The notes below the pieces were generated by a model. The model ran no database searches. It was not told the DNA's origin and saw only the letters and a program-made list of their open reading frames with translations. The position numbers and the translations under genes were made by a program. Positions 1-12,000 of a stretch of 64,000 bases of DNA are shown piece by piece. This DNA is from Acanthornis magna (lineage: Eukaryota > Chordata > Aves > Passeriformes > Acanthizidae). The first letter of the stretch is position 1. Every line of letters begins with the position of its first letter. The DNA is taken from NCBI GenBank assembly GCA_036785705.1, contig JAWUZG010000036.1, positions 11,651,501-11,715,500 of the forward strand, given 5' to 3'.

Positions 1-30
1 GAGAGAAAAACGGAAGCACAGAAGAAAAAG
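1..30 (+). CDS. IL31RA: IL31RA exon, 3' end only: end of cytokine-binding module
   Basis: The window opens inside an exon. Read with the last base in phase 1, it gives EKNGSTEEK and is followed by the donor GTAAAC at 31. The split codon completes as Ala with the next exon, giving TEEKAPSGKVDLW. This is the residue pattern just after the WSxWS box in gp130-family receptors. The alternative phase gives ERKTEAQKKK, which would not join the next exon in frame. Confidence 0.75.
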
Positions 31-3000
31 GTAAACACCCTTCCTGTAAAAGTTTCTTCTGTTATACTTTTAGGCATTAGGATTTAGTAAGGAAAAACTG
101 TATTTCAGCATAGTATCAGTCTATTGAATTTAGAATTCTGCTGCTTAAACAGAATGTGTGTATTTTATTTAAAGATAGAAGAGGAAAACTGAAAGTCAAG
201 CAAGTAGTGGAGGAGATTTGAAAAGTGACTCGAATGACATAAGGCTAAGGAAGAAAATAGATGAGTAGATAGACAGTGAAGAGAGGCAAAAATAAGAGTG
301 TAGATGGAGATTTAACAATACAAATTAAGATAGTAAGTAGCAGAAAAGTAGTGCAGCATGTATGTTCAATGAAATTAATTATAAGAGAAATCAAAATGCC
401 TGTTATAAAACAATACTAGAATATCTCTTCTAGGAAACTCTGGCACTTAACAAATAAAAGCGAGCGGTGGGAAACTTATGGAAAGAAAGAAGTACCTAAT
501 TAAGGAAAAAAAGACATAGCGTTATAGATCACTTAGTCCTAGTAAGTTTCTCTTAGACTCTGTGTTTGAAACATTTTGATTGTTTTCACCGTATTAGACT
601 ACCTTTTTAATATAGCAACAAATTGCAAGTTATTTTTTTGTCTTTAAATAGCTCCTTCAGGAAAAGTGGATTTGTGGAGAGTAATTGAGTCTTCACACTC
701 ATCTAGAAGTAGATCTGTACATCTTATGTGGAAGGTATATACTTTTTGTGAATTGATAATCATATTGGTATCCTGTAGCTGATGTATTTAAGTATTTTAG
801 TGTTGTAGGACATATAACTGCCAGAGGCATTTACTGTTATCAGAAAAAAAACCCCTCATGGAACTAAATTAGAATTGAAAAGGCTTTTGTTTACTGAATG
901 ATAGGTGAATGGAGTTTTGTAATATGTGTGGAAAGGGAGCGTTTAAATGTGTTCAGATCACTGGAAAATCTCATTGAAAGTCCTGAAAACTGCATTTAAA
1001 TAATCCATTTTACCAAAGCTGTGTTTAAATTCATTTTAATCTCCTAGTAAAGACTCCAAAGGGTCTTTTCCATTTCAAATCTCAGTATTTGACTTCTGAA
1101 ATCTGTCAAGGAAATTGTTGTGGCTGTCTGTCCTGAAGATGGGCCTGAAGAAAATACCTTGCTTTTCTAAGTACAATGTAACAGTTTTGTAATTTAATCT
1201 TTAATACTGCATATATTTTTGCTTGTGCAAAAACACTCTGAAACACTTACTACTGTGTATTTTTTTAATAGCCATTAAAAAGATTTCCACCTCCTGGGAG
1301 AATTCTAGGCTACAAAATACAGTATTTTCCAGAAAACGAGATTGCACTTAAAAGGACAAACAACTCTACTGAAAGGAAAATCACTTTACTTTTAAATGAC
1401 GAGGCACATATTATATCTGTCACTGCCTATAACTCTGCTGGAGAATCTTCTGAAGCTATTTTGAGGATTCCGTCCACTGATGAAAAACGTAAGGTTTCTC
1501 AATGTCACATTATATTTTTCTCATTAATGAAAAAGTGATTTCATGACATCTGTTTAAGTTCTTATATAACAGAAGCCAAAATAGTGCTAAGGATCTGTCA
1601 TGTGTGTCTATGTATATCTTGTCATATTTTGCTGTCACATATCACGTTTGTTATAGACATTATTGTTTGGGGTTTTGTTTTGAGATACAGTTGTTAAGAT
1701 AAAAATACTTTGTGATGTCTTATGGAATTTCTATTTTATTACTTTTTGAGTTTTTTTTTTTGTTTTTTTTTGGTTTGTTTTTGTTTTTGTTTTTGTTTTT
1801 GTTTTTGTTTTTTTTTCTGTTTGTTTTTTTTTGTTGGGTTTTTTTTTTTTTTTTTTTGTTTAGGGGTTTTTTTCAGCTTTGCACCTCCCAAATAAATTTA
1901 TGGAGTGCTACTCAATTCTTTTGCATCCCTTTGTTAGCTCATAAGATTGCTTACCACAGGGCATTATTGCAGAGTATTTAACAACGTCACTCAAAGATAT
2001 GATACATAGAAGTCTTTAAGTTGTGTTAGTGGAAGCAGAGAAAGAAGCCTTGTGTTTATTCTTGTTTCATATGCATTCCCAGAGCACCCATCCTACCCTC
2101 TGCCAGGGTTAGGAAGCTGGTCTGCTCTAGCACAAGTGTTGCTCTTTGTCTCTTATGTTTAATTCTGATACTGTGCTGAGCCTTGTATTGCAACCTCCTG
2201 CTGCCTGCCATGATCTGTCAGAAAGGTTGTATTTGACACACTTGAACCGTTTCTGTGTCAGTTGTTCATGATGTAAGTGCAAGTGTCTCCCTGGGAATGC
2301 TCAATTAAATTCCATACCTGCTCAGAAAACTGGATATGTAGATGTGATGTTATTTTGTCCAAAAGGTTGCTGACTACCTCCCTGTCCTCTTTTGTATCCG
2401 GCCATAAAGGTTTTTCTGATTTTTCCATGCTGTGATGAGCTTCTGCACCCCCCCCCCCGATACATCTCCTTTTTTCTCTGCTTCATCAGGTCTTTTTTTT
2501 TGCCTCTGCTTTGCCAGGTTGGGTTTTCACTCAGACTTTCATTACCCCTGTCCTGCAGGCTGATGGTCCACCTTTGCTTCACTGTCATTCATGACCTTGC
2601 TGATTTGCTTTACTGTTCTCCCATTGCCTTTGTCATATCAAAACTTGCATATGGGCTACCTGCAAAATTGGTAGTAACTTGGTTTATAAAATTTTACACA
2701 CTGTGAAATTTGGATTCTTAAAGAGAGACTGGTTCTTGAATTCTTTGTGTTTTTCAAGTTTTTATGAAGATAGAATTGCTGATGTTTCTTGTTAAATTTT
2801 TAGCCTCTCAGGTTATTGAACGAGTTACGACCTCTACAACAAATGAAGAAGTGATTGTGGAATGGATAACCTCTGAACGAGAAGCAACCAAATATGTGGT
2901 TGAGTGGTATGAGGAATCAGAGATGGACCCTTTTGGAAGATCATGGCAATATGTATCGAATTCTGCTAAATGGAAAAATAACAAAAGTATGTTTATTTAT

Positions 3001-6000
3001 CTGTTACAGCTGTAACAATGTACGGACATACATGTATTTATGGGTAGACTGGAAAGAACAAACGGGGATTAATTTATGCAGCTTTCCTCAGACCATTTTA
3101 AACATAACAGTATTATTACATGCTTTAGTGAAATCTCTGCATATAATGTAATAGAATTTTTTAGTCTTTCAAATTTTCATGCAACATGCAAGGTAATGTT
3201 TGCTCCCATATGAGTTTAGGCTACAGATTTTGTGTTAAAGCAGTTCTGTGGCTTGATCTTCTGCCCGTAGGGGGGCCTGTGACTGATGCATACCCTTTTA
3301 GCAGAGGAATCTAGAACTTAAAAAAAAAGAATTTGAATATAGGAAAAAGTCATGCTCCTTCATGTGTTTTAGAGAGAGGGAGCATCACAGTCCTCTGTGG
3401 GCTGCAAGGGGATGGCCTACTTCTCCATAGGCTGCAAAGGAATCTTTGCTTCCCCTGTTCCAGTGTGGGTTCCCACCTACAGGACACAGTCCTCACTGAA
3501 CTTCTCCAGCATGGGTCCTTCCCACAGGCTGCAGCTATTCACAAACTGTTCCAGTGTGGCTCCTCTGTGAGGTCACATTCTCCTTCAGCCATCCACCTGT
3601 TCCAGTGGGAGGTCCTCCACAGGCTGCTGCGGACGGATGCTCCATTGTGGACTCATTCACACATCACAGTCCCTTCAACTCAAGTTCACAGTGGAGTTCC
3701 AGTCTGTCTAGTATGTCAGCACAGAAACAGCAGCACTGCCCTGGCCACCTGCCAGCCCAGGCACATCCCCATGGCTGTTATCAAAATGGTTTCAGGCACA
3801 AATCAATAAGACGTTAAGCAGTGCAGCACTACAGCAAGTCACAAAAGCAAAAAGCGGTCACTAACTAGACTCTAATGTCCAGTCAAGCAAGTGAGCCCCA
3901 CAGCAAGCACAGGAGCCTGCTTTTCAGTAGTTGCACAGTAACTAACAGCTATGAGTTCAGTCTAGTACATACCAAACAAATCTGACATCATCTCAGTGGT
4001 TCAACTCCTGTCTGGCTCCCAGAGAAGGACTGGTGTGGTTTAACCCCAGCCAGCAGCCAAGCCCAGGCAGCTGCTTGTTCAATGCCCCACCAGTGAGATC
4101 AGAAAGAAAATCAGAAGGCTAAGAGCTGGAAAACTCATGGGTTGAGGAACAGACAGTTTTGTAGAGAAAGCAAAAGCCTCATACACAGGCGAAGCAAACA
4201 AGGAATTAATTCACTGCTTCCCATGGGCAGGCAGGTTTTCATCCATTTTTGGGAGAGCAGGGCCCCATCACATGTAACAGTGACTTGGGAATACAAACAC
4301 TGTCATTCCAAATGTCCCCCCATTCCTCCTTCTTCCGCCACTTTATACTGAGCATGTCTGGAGTCACATGGTCTGGAATATCCCTTTGGTCAGTCGGGGT
4401 CACCTGTCCTGGCTGTGTCTCCTCCCAGCCTCCCCTGCACCCCCAGACCCCTCACCAGCGTGGCAGTACGAGAAACAGAAGAGGCCTTGGCTCTGTGTGA
4501 GCCTTGCTCAGCAATAACAAAAACATCTCCACATTATCAACCCTTCAGCATCAACCCAAAAACAGCCCCATACCAGCCACTGGAAAGAAAATTAACTCTG
4601 CTCTAGCTAAAACCAGCTGGGGTAGTGTGTATATAATGGCTATCATAACTCTTGCTGTGTTGCAGTAGGTGTAAGGGACTGAAAGAGCAGCAGAAAGCTG
4701 ATACAATGTAGGGGGATCTGTCCATAGCCATTACTCTTGCTAAGCAAGCTGCAGAGCTTGAGAGGAATGATCTAGGAAACCTGTTACACTGGTTTCATTC
4801 CAGGGGATGTAAAGCTACAGATATATCATCTTAGAGTTGATGGGAGTTGTTGGAAGTAGTGGGTGCACCCTGTTGATTACTTGGCAGCTGGATTGTTCAG
4901 AGTTCAAAACTTCATTTCCAGAAGCTTGAACTATGTCTTGAGACATAAAATTCTACTGCAGAGGTCTCAATTGGGATAATTGTACCCTTGAGTCAGGTTG
5001 TTTAGAAGCAGATCTGGAACATCACTGTAGAAATAACAGAATAATAGAATATTCTGAGTTGTAAGTAGCCGAGAAGGATCACTGAAGTCCAACTCGTGCC
5101 CTGCACAGAACACCCCATGAATCACACCATGTGTTTGAGAGCATTGTCCAAACACTTCTTGACTCTGTCAGGCTTTGTGCTGTGACCACTTCCCAGAGGA
5201 GCCTGTTCCAGTGTCCAACCACCCTCTGGGTGAAGAACCTTTTCCTGATACCCAGCCTAAACCTTCCCTGACACAGCTGCTTGCCATTCCCTCAGGTTCT
5301 AAGTGCTAAGGGCTGGGACCCCACTGCTTTTTAATCTGTTTGGTGCATGAGACAAAACTGTCTCCTGCAGAGCAGTAAACATGAAGATATGTGAAATTAA
5401 AGATACTACCTTTAAATGTAATTTAGTACTGGTTGTTTGAAAATAGAGACTTCCTCTGAAACCGTAAACTGTTTTGGAATGAGTAAGTGGATTCACATAG
5501 AGAAGTTGTATGAAGCTGAATTATAATTACCCATTCAAAGTATTTCTAGTGAAAAATGAGTCAGAAACCATGTGCTCTTAGAATACTACTATAAAAAAAT
5601 GTGTTAAAGGTAGTAATGAACATTCAAGTCAATAATTACATATTGTGCTTGCTAAAGAGTTGAAGAAAATAATAACGGTACATTTATAATTCCCTTGTGA
5701 TTTACTCTATTTTCTTTGTATTAATGCCATATAGAGATTATATGTAAATACTCCTTTCTTTCCTTTACAGAAAACTTTAAACCATTTACATGCTATAACA
5801 TCTCAGTGTATCCTCTTTATGGAATTAAAGTAGCAGCTCCATCTTACGCACAAATCTATGCTCAAGAAAAAGGTATGTGTTTTAAAGTAATCATGTTGTG
5901 CATGATGTGTTCTAGTCTGTTTCTCAGGTTGTATTATCTTTGAGTGATTTGGTACTATCATTATCTGAAAGAGAGATGAAGATGGTGGAAAAAACCCTAG

Positions 6001-9000
6001 GTTTCAGGGTTCCTGATTTCTGTTTTGTTCAGCGACAAAATTGGTGTATAAGAAAGTATTCATCTTGTGGTGCAGGTGTATTGCTGCTTGAACCCACTAA
6101 TTTTTGTGAAGTTTACATATTGTGTACAAAGCACTTGGAAAGAGTATAGTTTGAAGCATGAAAGAGTTTTTTAAACTAGCTATATCTTCAACGTTACAGC
6201 TCATTTAGATATATAATTATACTTGATTTTAGTGCTTGAATATATTTGTCAATCTTAATATATGAGGAAGTTCTACTTATAAAATGAGTGGTTTGAAAAA
6301 CTTACTGTTTGTTAAATTTTATGGTGTAATAAAATATTTGCAGTCTTGCACGTGGAAAATGGTAAGAATATAGGATGTTTGTAATTGAATAGAAACTGTG
6401 TATGAAGTAGTGTTTTGTGGGGAAAGGGTTAAAGTTTCTTTATTTCTAGAAGTTTAATGTGAATTTAATGATTTATGCAGCCAGGTATAAGAATATAGTT
6501 TACTGGTAATTTTAAGATTTCGTGTGAAAGTGTTGATTTGTGTGTGTGTGCATAAATAGATCTATGCAAATGTGCACGCACACAAAGTACAGTGCACCAC
6601 TGAACAGCATAAATTACTGGGAGGAAGCAATGGAGTATTTTAAAGTCATGATTACTAGCACAATTAGAACTGTGTTTTGAGTGCTTTCCTGTTTATAGGG
6701 AGCTGTGACAACACTCAAGGTTGTTAGAGAATGGGAAGGAAGCTATTTGTTTTAAAACTGAACCACAGAGAACTCTTTCTTCAAAGTTATGAGCAATGCA
6801 TGTGAGGTGGTGTTGTGTAAGTAGAAAGGCTTTGTTTAGTGTGATGGGCAAGGCTGGGCGTGCTGGGGGTGCTGGAGATGCCCCTTGAATTCCAGCTCAG
6901 CCACAGACCTCCTGCATAGGCAGTGGCCTTGCACCTGAGTCCTCCCATGAGTGCATAAGGATATTTTTCCTCTTGATCTGTCTCTGATGTTGTGACAATA
7001 GAGGCTTTTAATGATCTCAAGGTATTTGAATACAGTAACACCTAGAACTATGGAAATGCCAGAATAGATGAGGTGAAGTTTTATCAGAAGAATTCCCACA
7101 TTAAAGAGGGTGAGAAAAGTTAAGAGTTATGTCAGAGCACTAAGACTACATATTTTCTCATGCATATGTTTGCTGTAATGTTACTGGTATATGTGAAGTA
7201 ACAGAGGCAGATAACATTGTGGTACATTGACTATTTTACTACTTTTGCTGTTTTATAATGCTTCTCTGTAGAGCCATCAGAAGGACCTGTGGCTGATACA
7301 AGCATTCTGGGGAAAAATGAAGTTACAATAAAGTGGAATGAGATTTCAAAGGATAAAAGAAATGGATTTATCACTAACTATACAGTATTTTATAAACCTG
7401 AAGGTGGAAAAGAATTGAGTAAGTATTCATTAAACAGCAATGCTTTCAAACAGGGTTAGGAAATTTACAATCTCTCTTCCATCATGACACAACTTTGAAG
7501 TCAATGGAAAAAGTCAGGAGTGACAGGAATAGAGGAGCTAAAATACATTGGAGAGTCATAGATTCAGTGTAAATTGATAGATCGTGAGAGTTCAGTGAAT
7601 TTATAAGTTTTCATGCTCATCATTGGAAGAATATGCCTTCAGCTTCTAGAAAAGTATGGTGGAAATTTTCTGTTAAAATGTTTTTATTCAATGTTATATT
7701 AAAAGCAAATTAGGAAATAACAGTAAAATAAGCTGCCAAAACCAGCTTTGGACATAGTTGTTAAATCAGTTTCTTCAGATATGTTTGGTTTTCTGTGCTT
7801 GCTATTGCTTAATGGTCTGGAGGCTGATAGCATAAATTTGAGCATATTCCTAATCTCCTCCTCAGGAACAGTGTCCATGCAGTCTGACAGTGTAATACTG
7901 TCTGTTCAAAACTCTTTAGTTTAAATCTCAGCTGAAGCTTTCATGAAAAGTATTTGAGTGACTTAAACGTTTCTTCCTATATAGTTTATGAAAAATGCTG
8001 TTGGATCATTCACTGCTTCAGAATTAGTTTTTTCCCTCCCTTTTATAGACATTGTTAGCAGGCACCTAACACAATCTCTTTTTGCAAAGTTTGTAAATGT
8101 ACAAATCTTACAAAGTTTGCAAACGTACTTGCCTTTTTCTTATAGATATTCAGTTCAGAGCCAGGGCAAGAGTATTGGTGGTAATTTTTAAATGTGAAAG
8201 AGAAAGCTCGTTATTTCTGTCAGATTCAGTCCCCGACATGCAATTTTTCCTACCATGTTGGTTTCTGAGTAATTTAATACTGACTGCTTTGTGCAGGGTC
8301 ATCCAAACATGGAGCCTCATGTTACAGAGCAGTATATCTCCATATTACTTGTATGGAGATAGCAGGCTGTGTCCTTTTTAGGGCTTTAGATTATTTGCTC
8401 TAGAAAATTAGTTGTAAATAGCAACTCAAGGGAGTTAAATTTAAATGCTGAAAGATGTTGTACTGGTGTTTTTTGAGGCTTCTCTGATGTCACATCTTGG
8501 TAAGAACAGAACATGGGGTTTGTGCCAAGGGGACTTCATTGATGGCCTTTTAACACTAGAACTTCATTTTTCCACCCTTGATTTAAGAAAAACTCAGTTT
8601 ATTTTAACTTGGGGCATATTGGAGCATAACTGTTTCCTGGGTATTTCTTGACAGAACTGACTGATGACATGAGTTGACTTTGACTTTATGCACAATAAAA
8701 TGTTTTAGTGATTGTAATTTCTAACATGGAGATGGGTTTGGTACTGTTAGTAGACATGGGGTGATAGGATATGTGCCCTGCTTAAAAAAATTTAAAGATG
8801 AAGCACATGATGCTAATTTCAGTACTGGACAATGTATTGGAAACACTGAGTTCTATTCATAAAAGCATTTTGAAAGTTGGAAAAAAATTCCTGTTGATTT
8901 TGGCTTTCTTTTGACTTTATTAGGGTAGTGTCCCAGTGCTGATAGATGTCATTCTTTTGGATGATCGGTGTCTAACTGCATGTACTAGAAATGTAACTGA

Positions 9001-12000
9001 ATTTCACAAGCTACTGAAACCATTTGAAGCTCTTAGTTTCTGAGCCAGCTATTTTAAAGAAAAGAAGTTCTCAAAGCACTGTTTTCAGTGATAAGCTACA
9101 GGAGATCATAATTCACCTATCTTTAATATTAGCAAAAATATTTGTATTTATTTTTAAAAGTATATAATGATTCTGGGGTTTGCCTCAAACTTTTAAGTAG
9201 TATTGGTAAACATTGCCTAGTAATTTAGGTTTTCTTTGTAAAAGGACTGGTAAGATTGCTTTGTATTTCAAGTTATCTTTAAAATAGTTTGTGATCTATT
9301 ATTGTGAACGTTGCTAAATAAATGTACAGTTCCCTCATATAATATTACTTTTGTGTGTTTACTGACATACATCTTCTCCTATAAAGATGAAACAGTGAAC
9401 TCTGATGTTCTGCAATACAGACTTAAGTCCTTAAAGGCTAATACACAATATACTGTCTATATCATGGCAAGCAACAAAGCTGGTGGAACCATTGGAGAGC
9501 GAAAAACCTTCAAGACTTCGAAACTGGGTAAGTAATAATCCAGGTTAGTCATTGCTACTTTAAAAAATGGGTTTGTGAGTAAGAAATATGGGACGTTGTT
9601 GTTTAGGCATTTGTTAGCTTCTATTTGTTTTTTAAGTAGTGTTGAACAAAACAAGGAAGAATTGGCAACACTAGTTGAATTTAACTTAATTTCACTGATG
9701 ATCTCACAGATTAATAAAAAGCTCAGAATTAGAAGTCAACCCCAAAAATCTTCATTTAGTTGTCAGTAAAGCTGTGGAGTACTATGGTTGTTTGTGGAAG
9801 CAGCAGTGTGTATGCTATCAGCTATGGGATGGGATGCCTAACAGTTCATTAAAAAGTAGACTTTTCCATCTGAGAGATTTAGAATAACCACACGTTGTGT
9901 TGCACCTATTCTGCTATATCAGCTTAAGTGATAAATGCGTGCAGAGGTTGTGGCCATTGTGTGTGTAGGGAAATACCTTTTCCTACCAGATTTGACAAGG
10001 AGGTTGGTATAATAGCAGCAGATCAAAAGTTCAAACATTTTCTCATTTCAACTTCTGGAAGAATGTTCTCAGTGCATTCCTAAATGCCTCTGGTATGCTG
10101 GTACGTGGAAGCTAGCTCAGAAATCTGTGCAGTGTTTCAGTCACAGTATCTGTATTTTTTAAAATTTTAAATCTGTCTCTTGCACTTAATTTTCTATTTA
10201 TCTTGTTGTAACTGGTAGAAGTGGCACTGACCGGCAAATTTAGGTGAGTGTAAAATAACAGGTGACCAAAGAGGTGGTAGAGTCTTCATCCTATGTTGCT
10301 TTCAAAGGCTGGCATGGTATCACCCTAAGCAGCCTGATCTAATTTTAAAATTGCACGAAGTGTTCTACAGATATTCCCTCCAATCTAAATTACTGCGTAA
10401 TTCTAGTAAACAAAGGAAATTTTAAAATGAAATAAATCTGTTCCTGAGACATTGTGGAAAATCTGATCATGACCTGGTGTTCTGGCTCAGTTACTGTGGC
10501 TTGTTGGATTCAAAATACTCATCTTTTGACTCATCATACAATGCATATCATACAGTATGCTGAGTAACTTTGGCTATTTTTTCCAGAGCTCTTTAGAATT
10601 GCGCTAATTAACTGACTTGGATGTTAAAAATTAGTTGTCTTAAGGTAATACCTGAAGAAATGACAAACACCCATGGACTGATAGGTGTTTTGGTTTTTAT
10701 TTGTTTGTTTGTTTTTGTCTAAAGATAAAGAAGATGTCTTTTTTATTGCCATACCTGTTGGGATAAGCATGTTGTGTCTGATAGGCCTTCGGATAACATG
10801 CATTTTGAAAAAACATGCGTGAGTACATTTTCTGCTGTCTAAAACTGAATGCAACCTGTTGAAATTAACTTGTAAAATGGGAATTTTTATACATTTTATA
10901 AATGCTTTTGCTGTGTTCAAAACCAATGTCAAAATAGAAAACAAGCAACTGGAGTAACAAAAAAGTGTGCAGCTTATACTTTAATTGCAGTTTATGTGCT
11001 GTAGTCCAAAAATAAATACTAATTTTAGAAATTTTAGTAAATTAAATAAGAGAAACAGATTTACATATCACCTATGTAATTTTATTCAAAAGGCTGCATG
11101 CCATTTGCAGTTCCATGGTCATTTAAGTGAGGGGAGCAAACTTCAAGTCAGTTTCTGAGAAATTAATAATGCCAAGAAATAAAGTTTTCTAGACACTTTT
11201 AATATGCTAGGACAGCACTTGGACATATTTCACATAGCCCCTATTGCTTATCTTACCTATAATAATGTGACTCTTGTTAGTTTGTGATGCCTTCCTTGAG
11301 ATGCAAAGGAGTAATGGAAACATCTAGAAATTACATTGTGTGAAAGCATTTGGAAGATTGATGCTTGACTCTGGATCCATATCTGTACATGATTCTTAAT
11401 CCTTTCATCTGCTGTCACTGATGTCCCCTTGCAGATTTTAAATTGCTTTCTCTGAGCATGGGGATCCAGTAACATCCCAAAGATAACTGTGAGGTTTTTT
11501 TAAGGTTATGAAATATGCTTTTCTTTCACATGAAAAGTGACTGGGTTGTTTGACTGATGAGAAGGTTAAAAATCTGAATTTTGGGGCATTCTAAGCTATT
11601 AGAACCAATACTGTTGTCAAGTGAAGCATCAGGTAATAAGTACAGCTGAAGCAATAAGTATAATTTCTGTCCCTTTTACATCATCATCTGTGTTGTGTAT
11701 TCTGAATCTTTACAATAGTAAGAAACCATGTTTTGATTCTGGAGAATACTTTGAGATGCAATTAAGTGTTTATATTCCTGTGTAGATCAAATTGCCATGT
11801 GAACAGTCAAGCTAAGGCCTGGTTTTCATTCTCTTATATCTACACCCAGTGTCAACGTGTGAGTCAGTGAACAAGCATCATTTATCTGTTGTTAACTTAG
11901 GGGCTCCATGTAGCTCTAATGTGGTGCAGTTCTAGGGACACTTTCTTCGAACAAAGTTCACCTGAGGTGGCTTTTCACTGAAGGAACATCCTGAAACATG

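Noticed and set aside
1712..1981. Phe/Leu-rich ORF
   Set aside because: Translation of the T-rich low-complexity tract in an intron.
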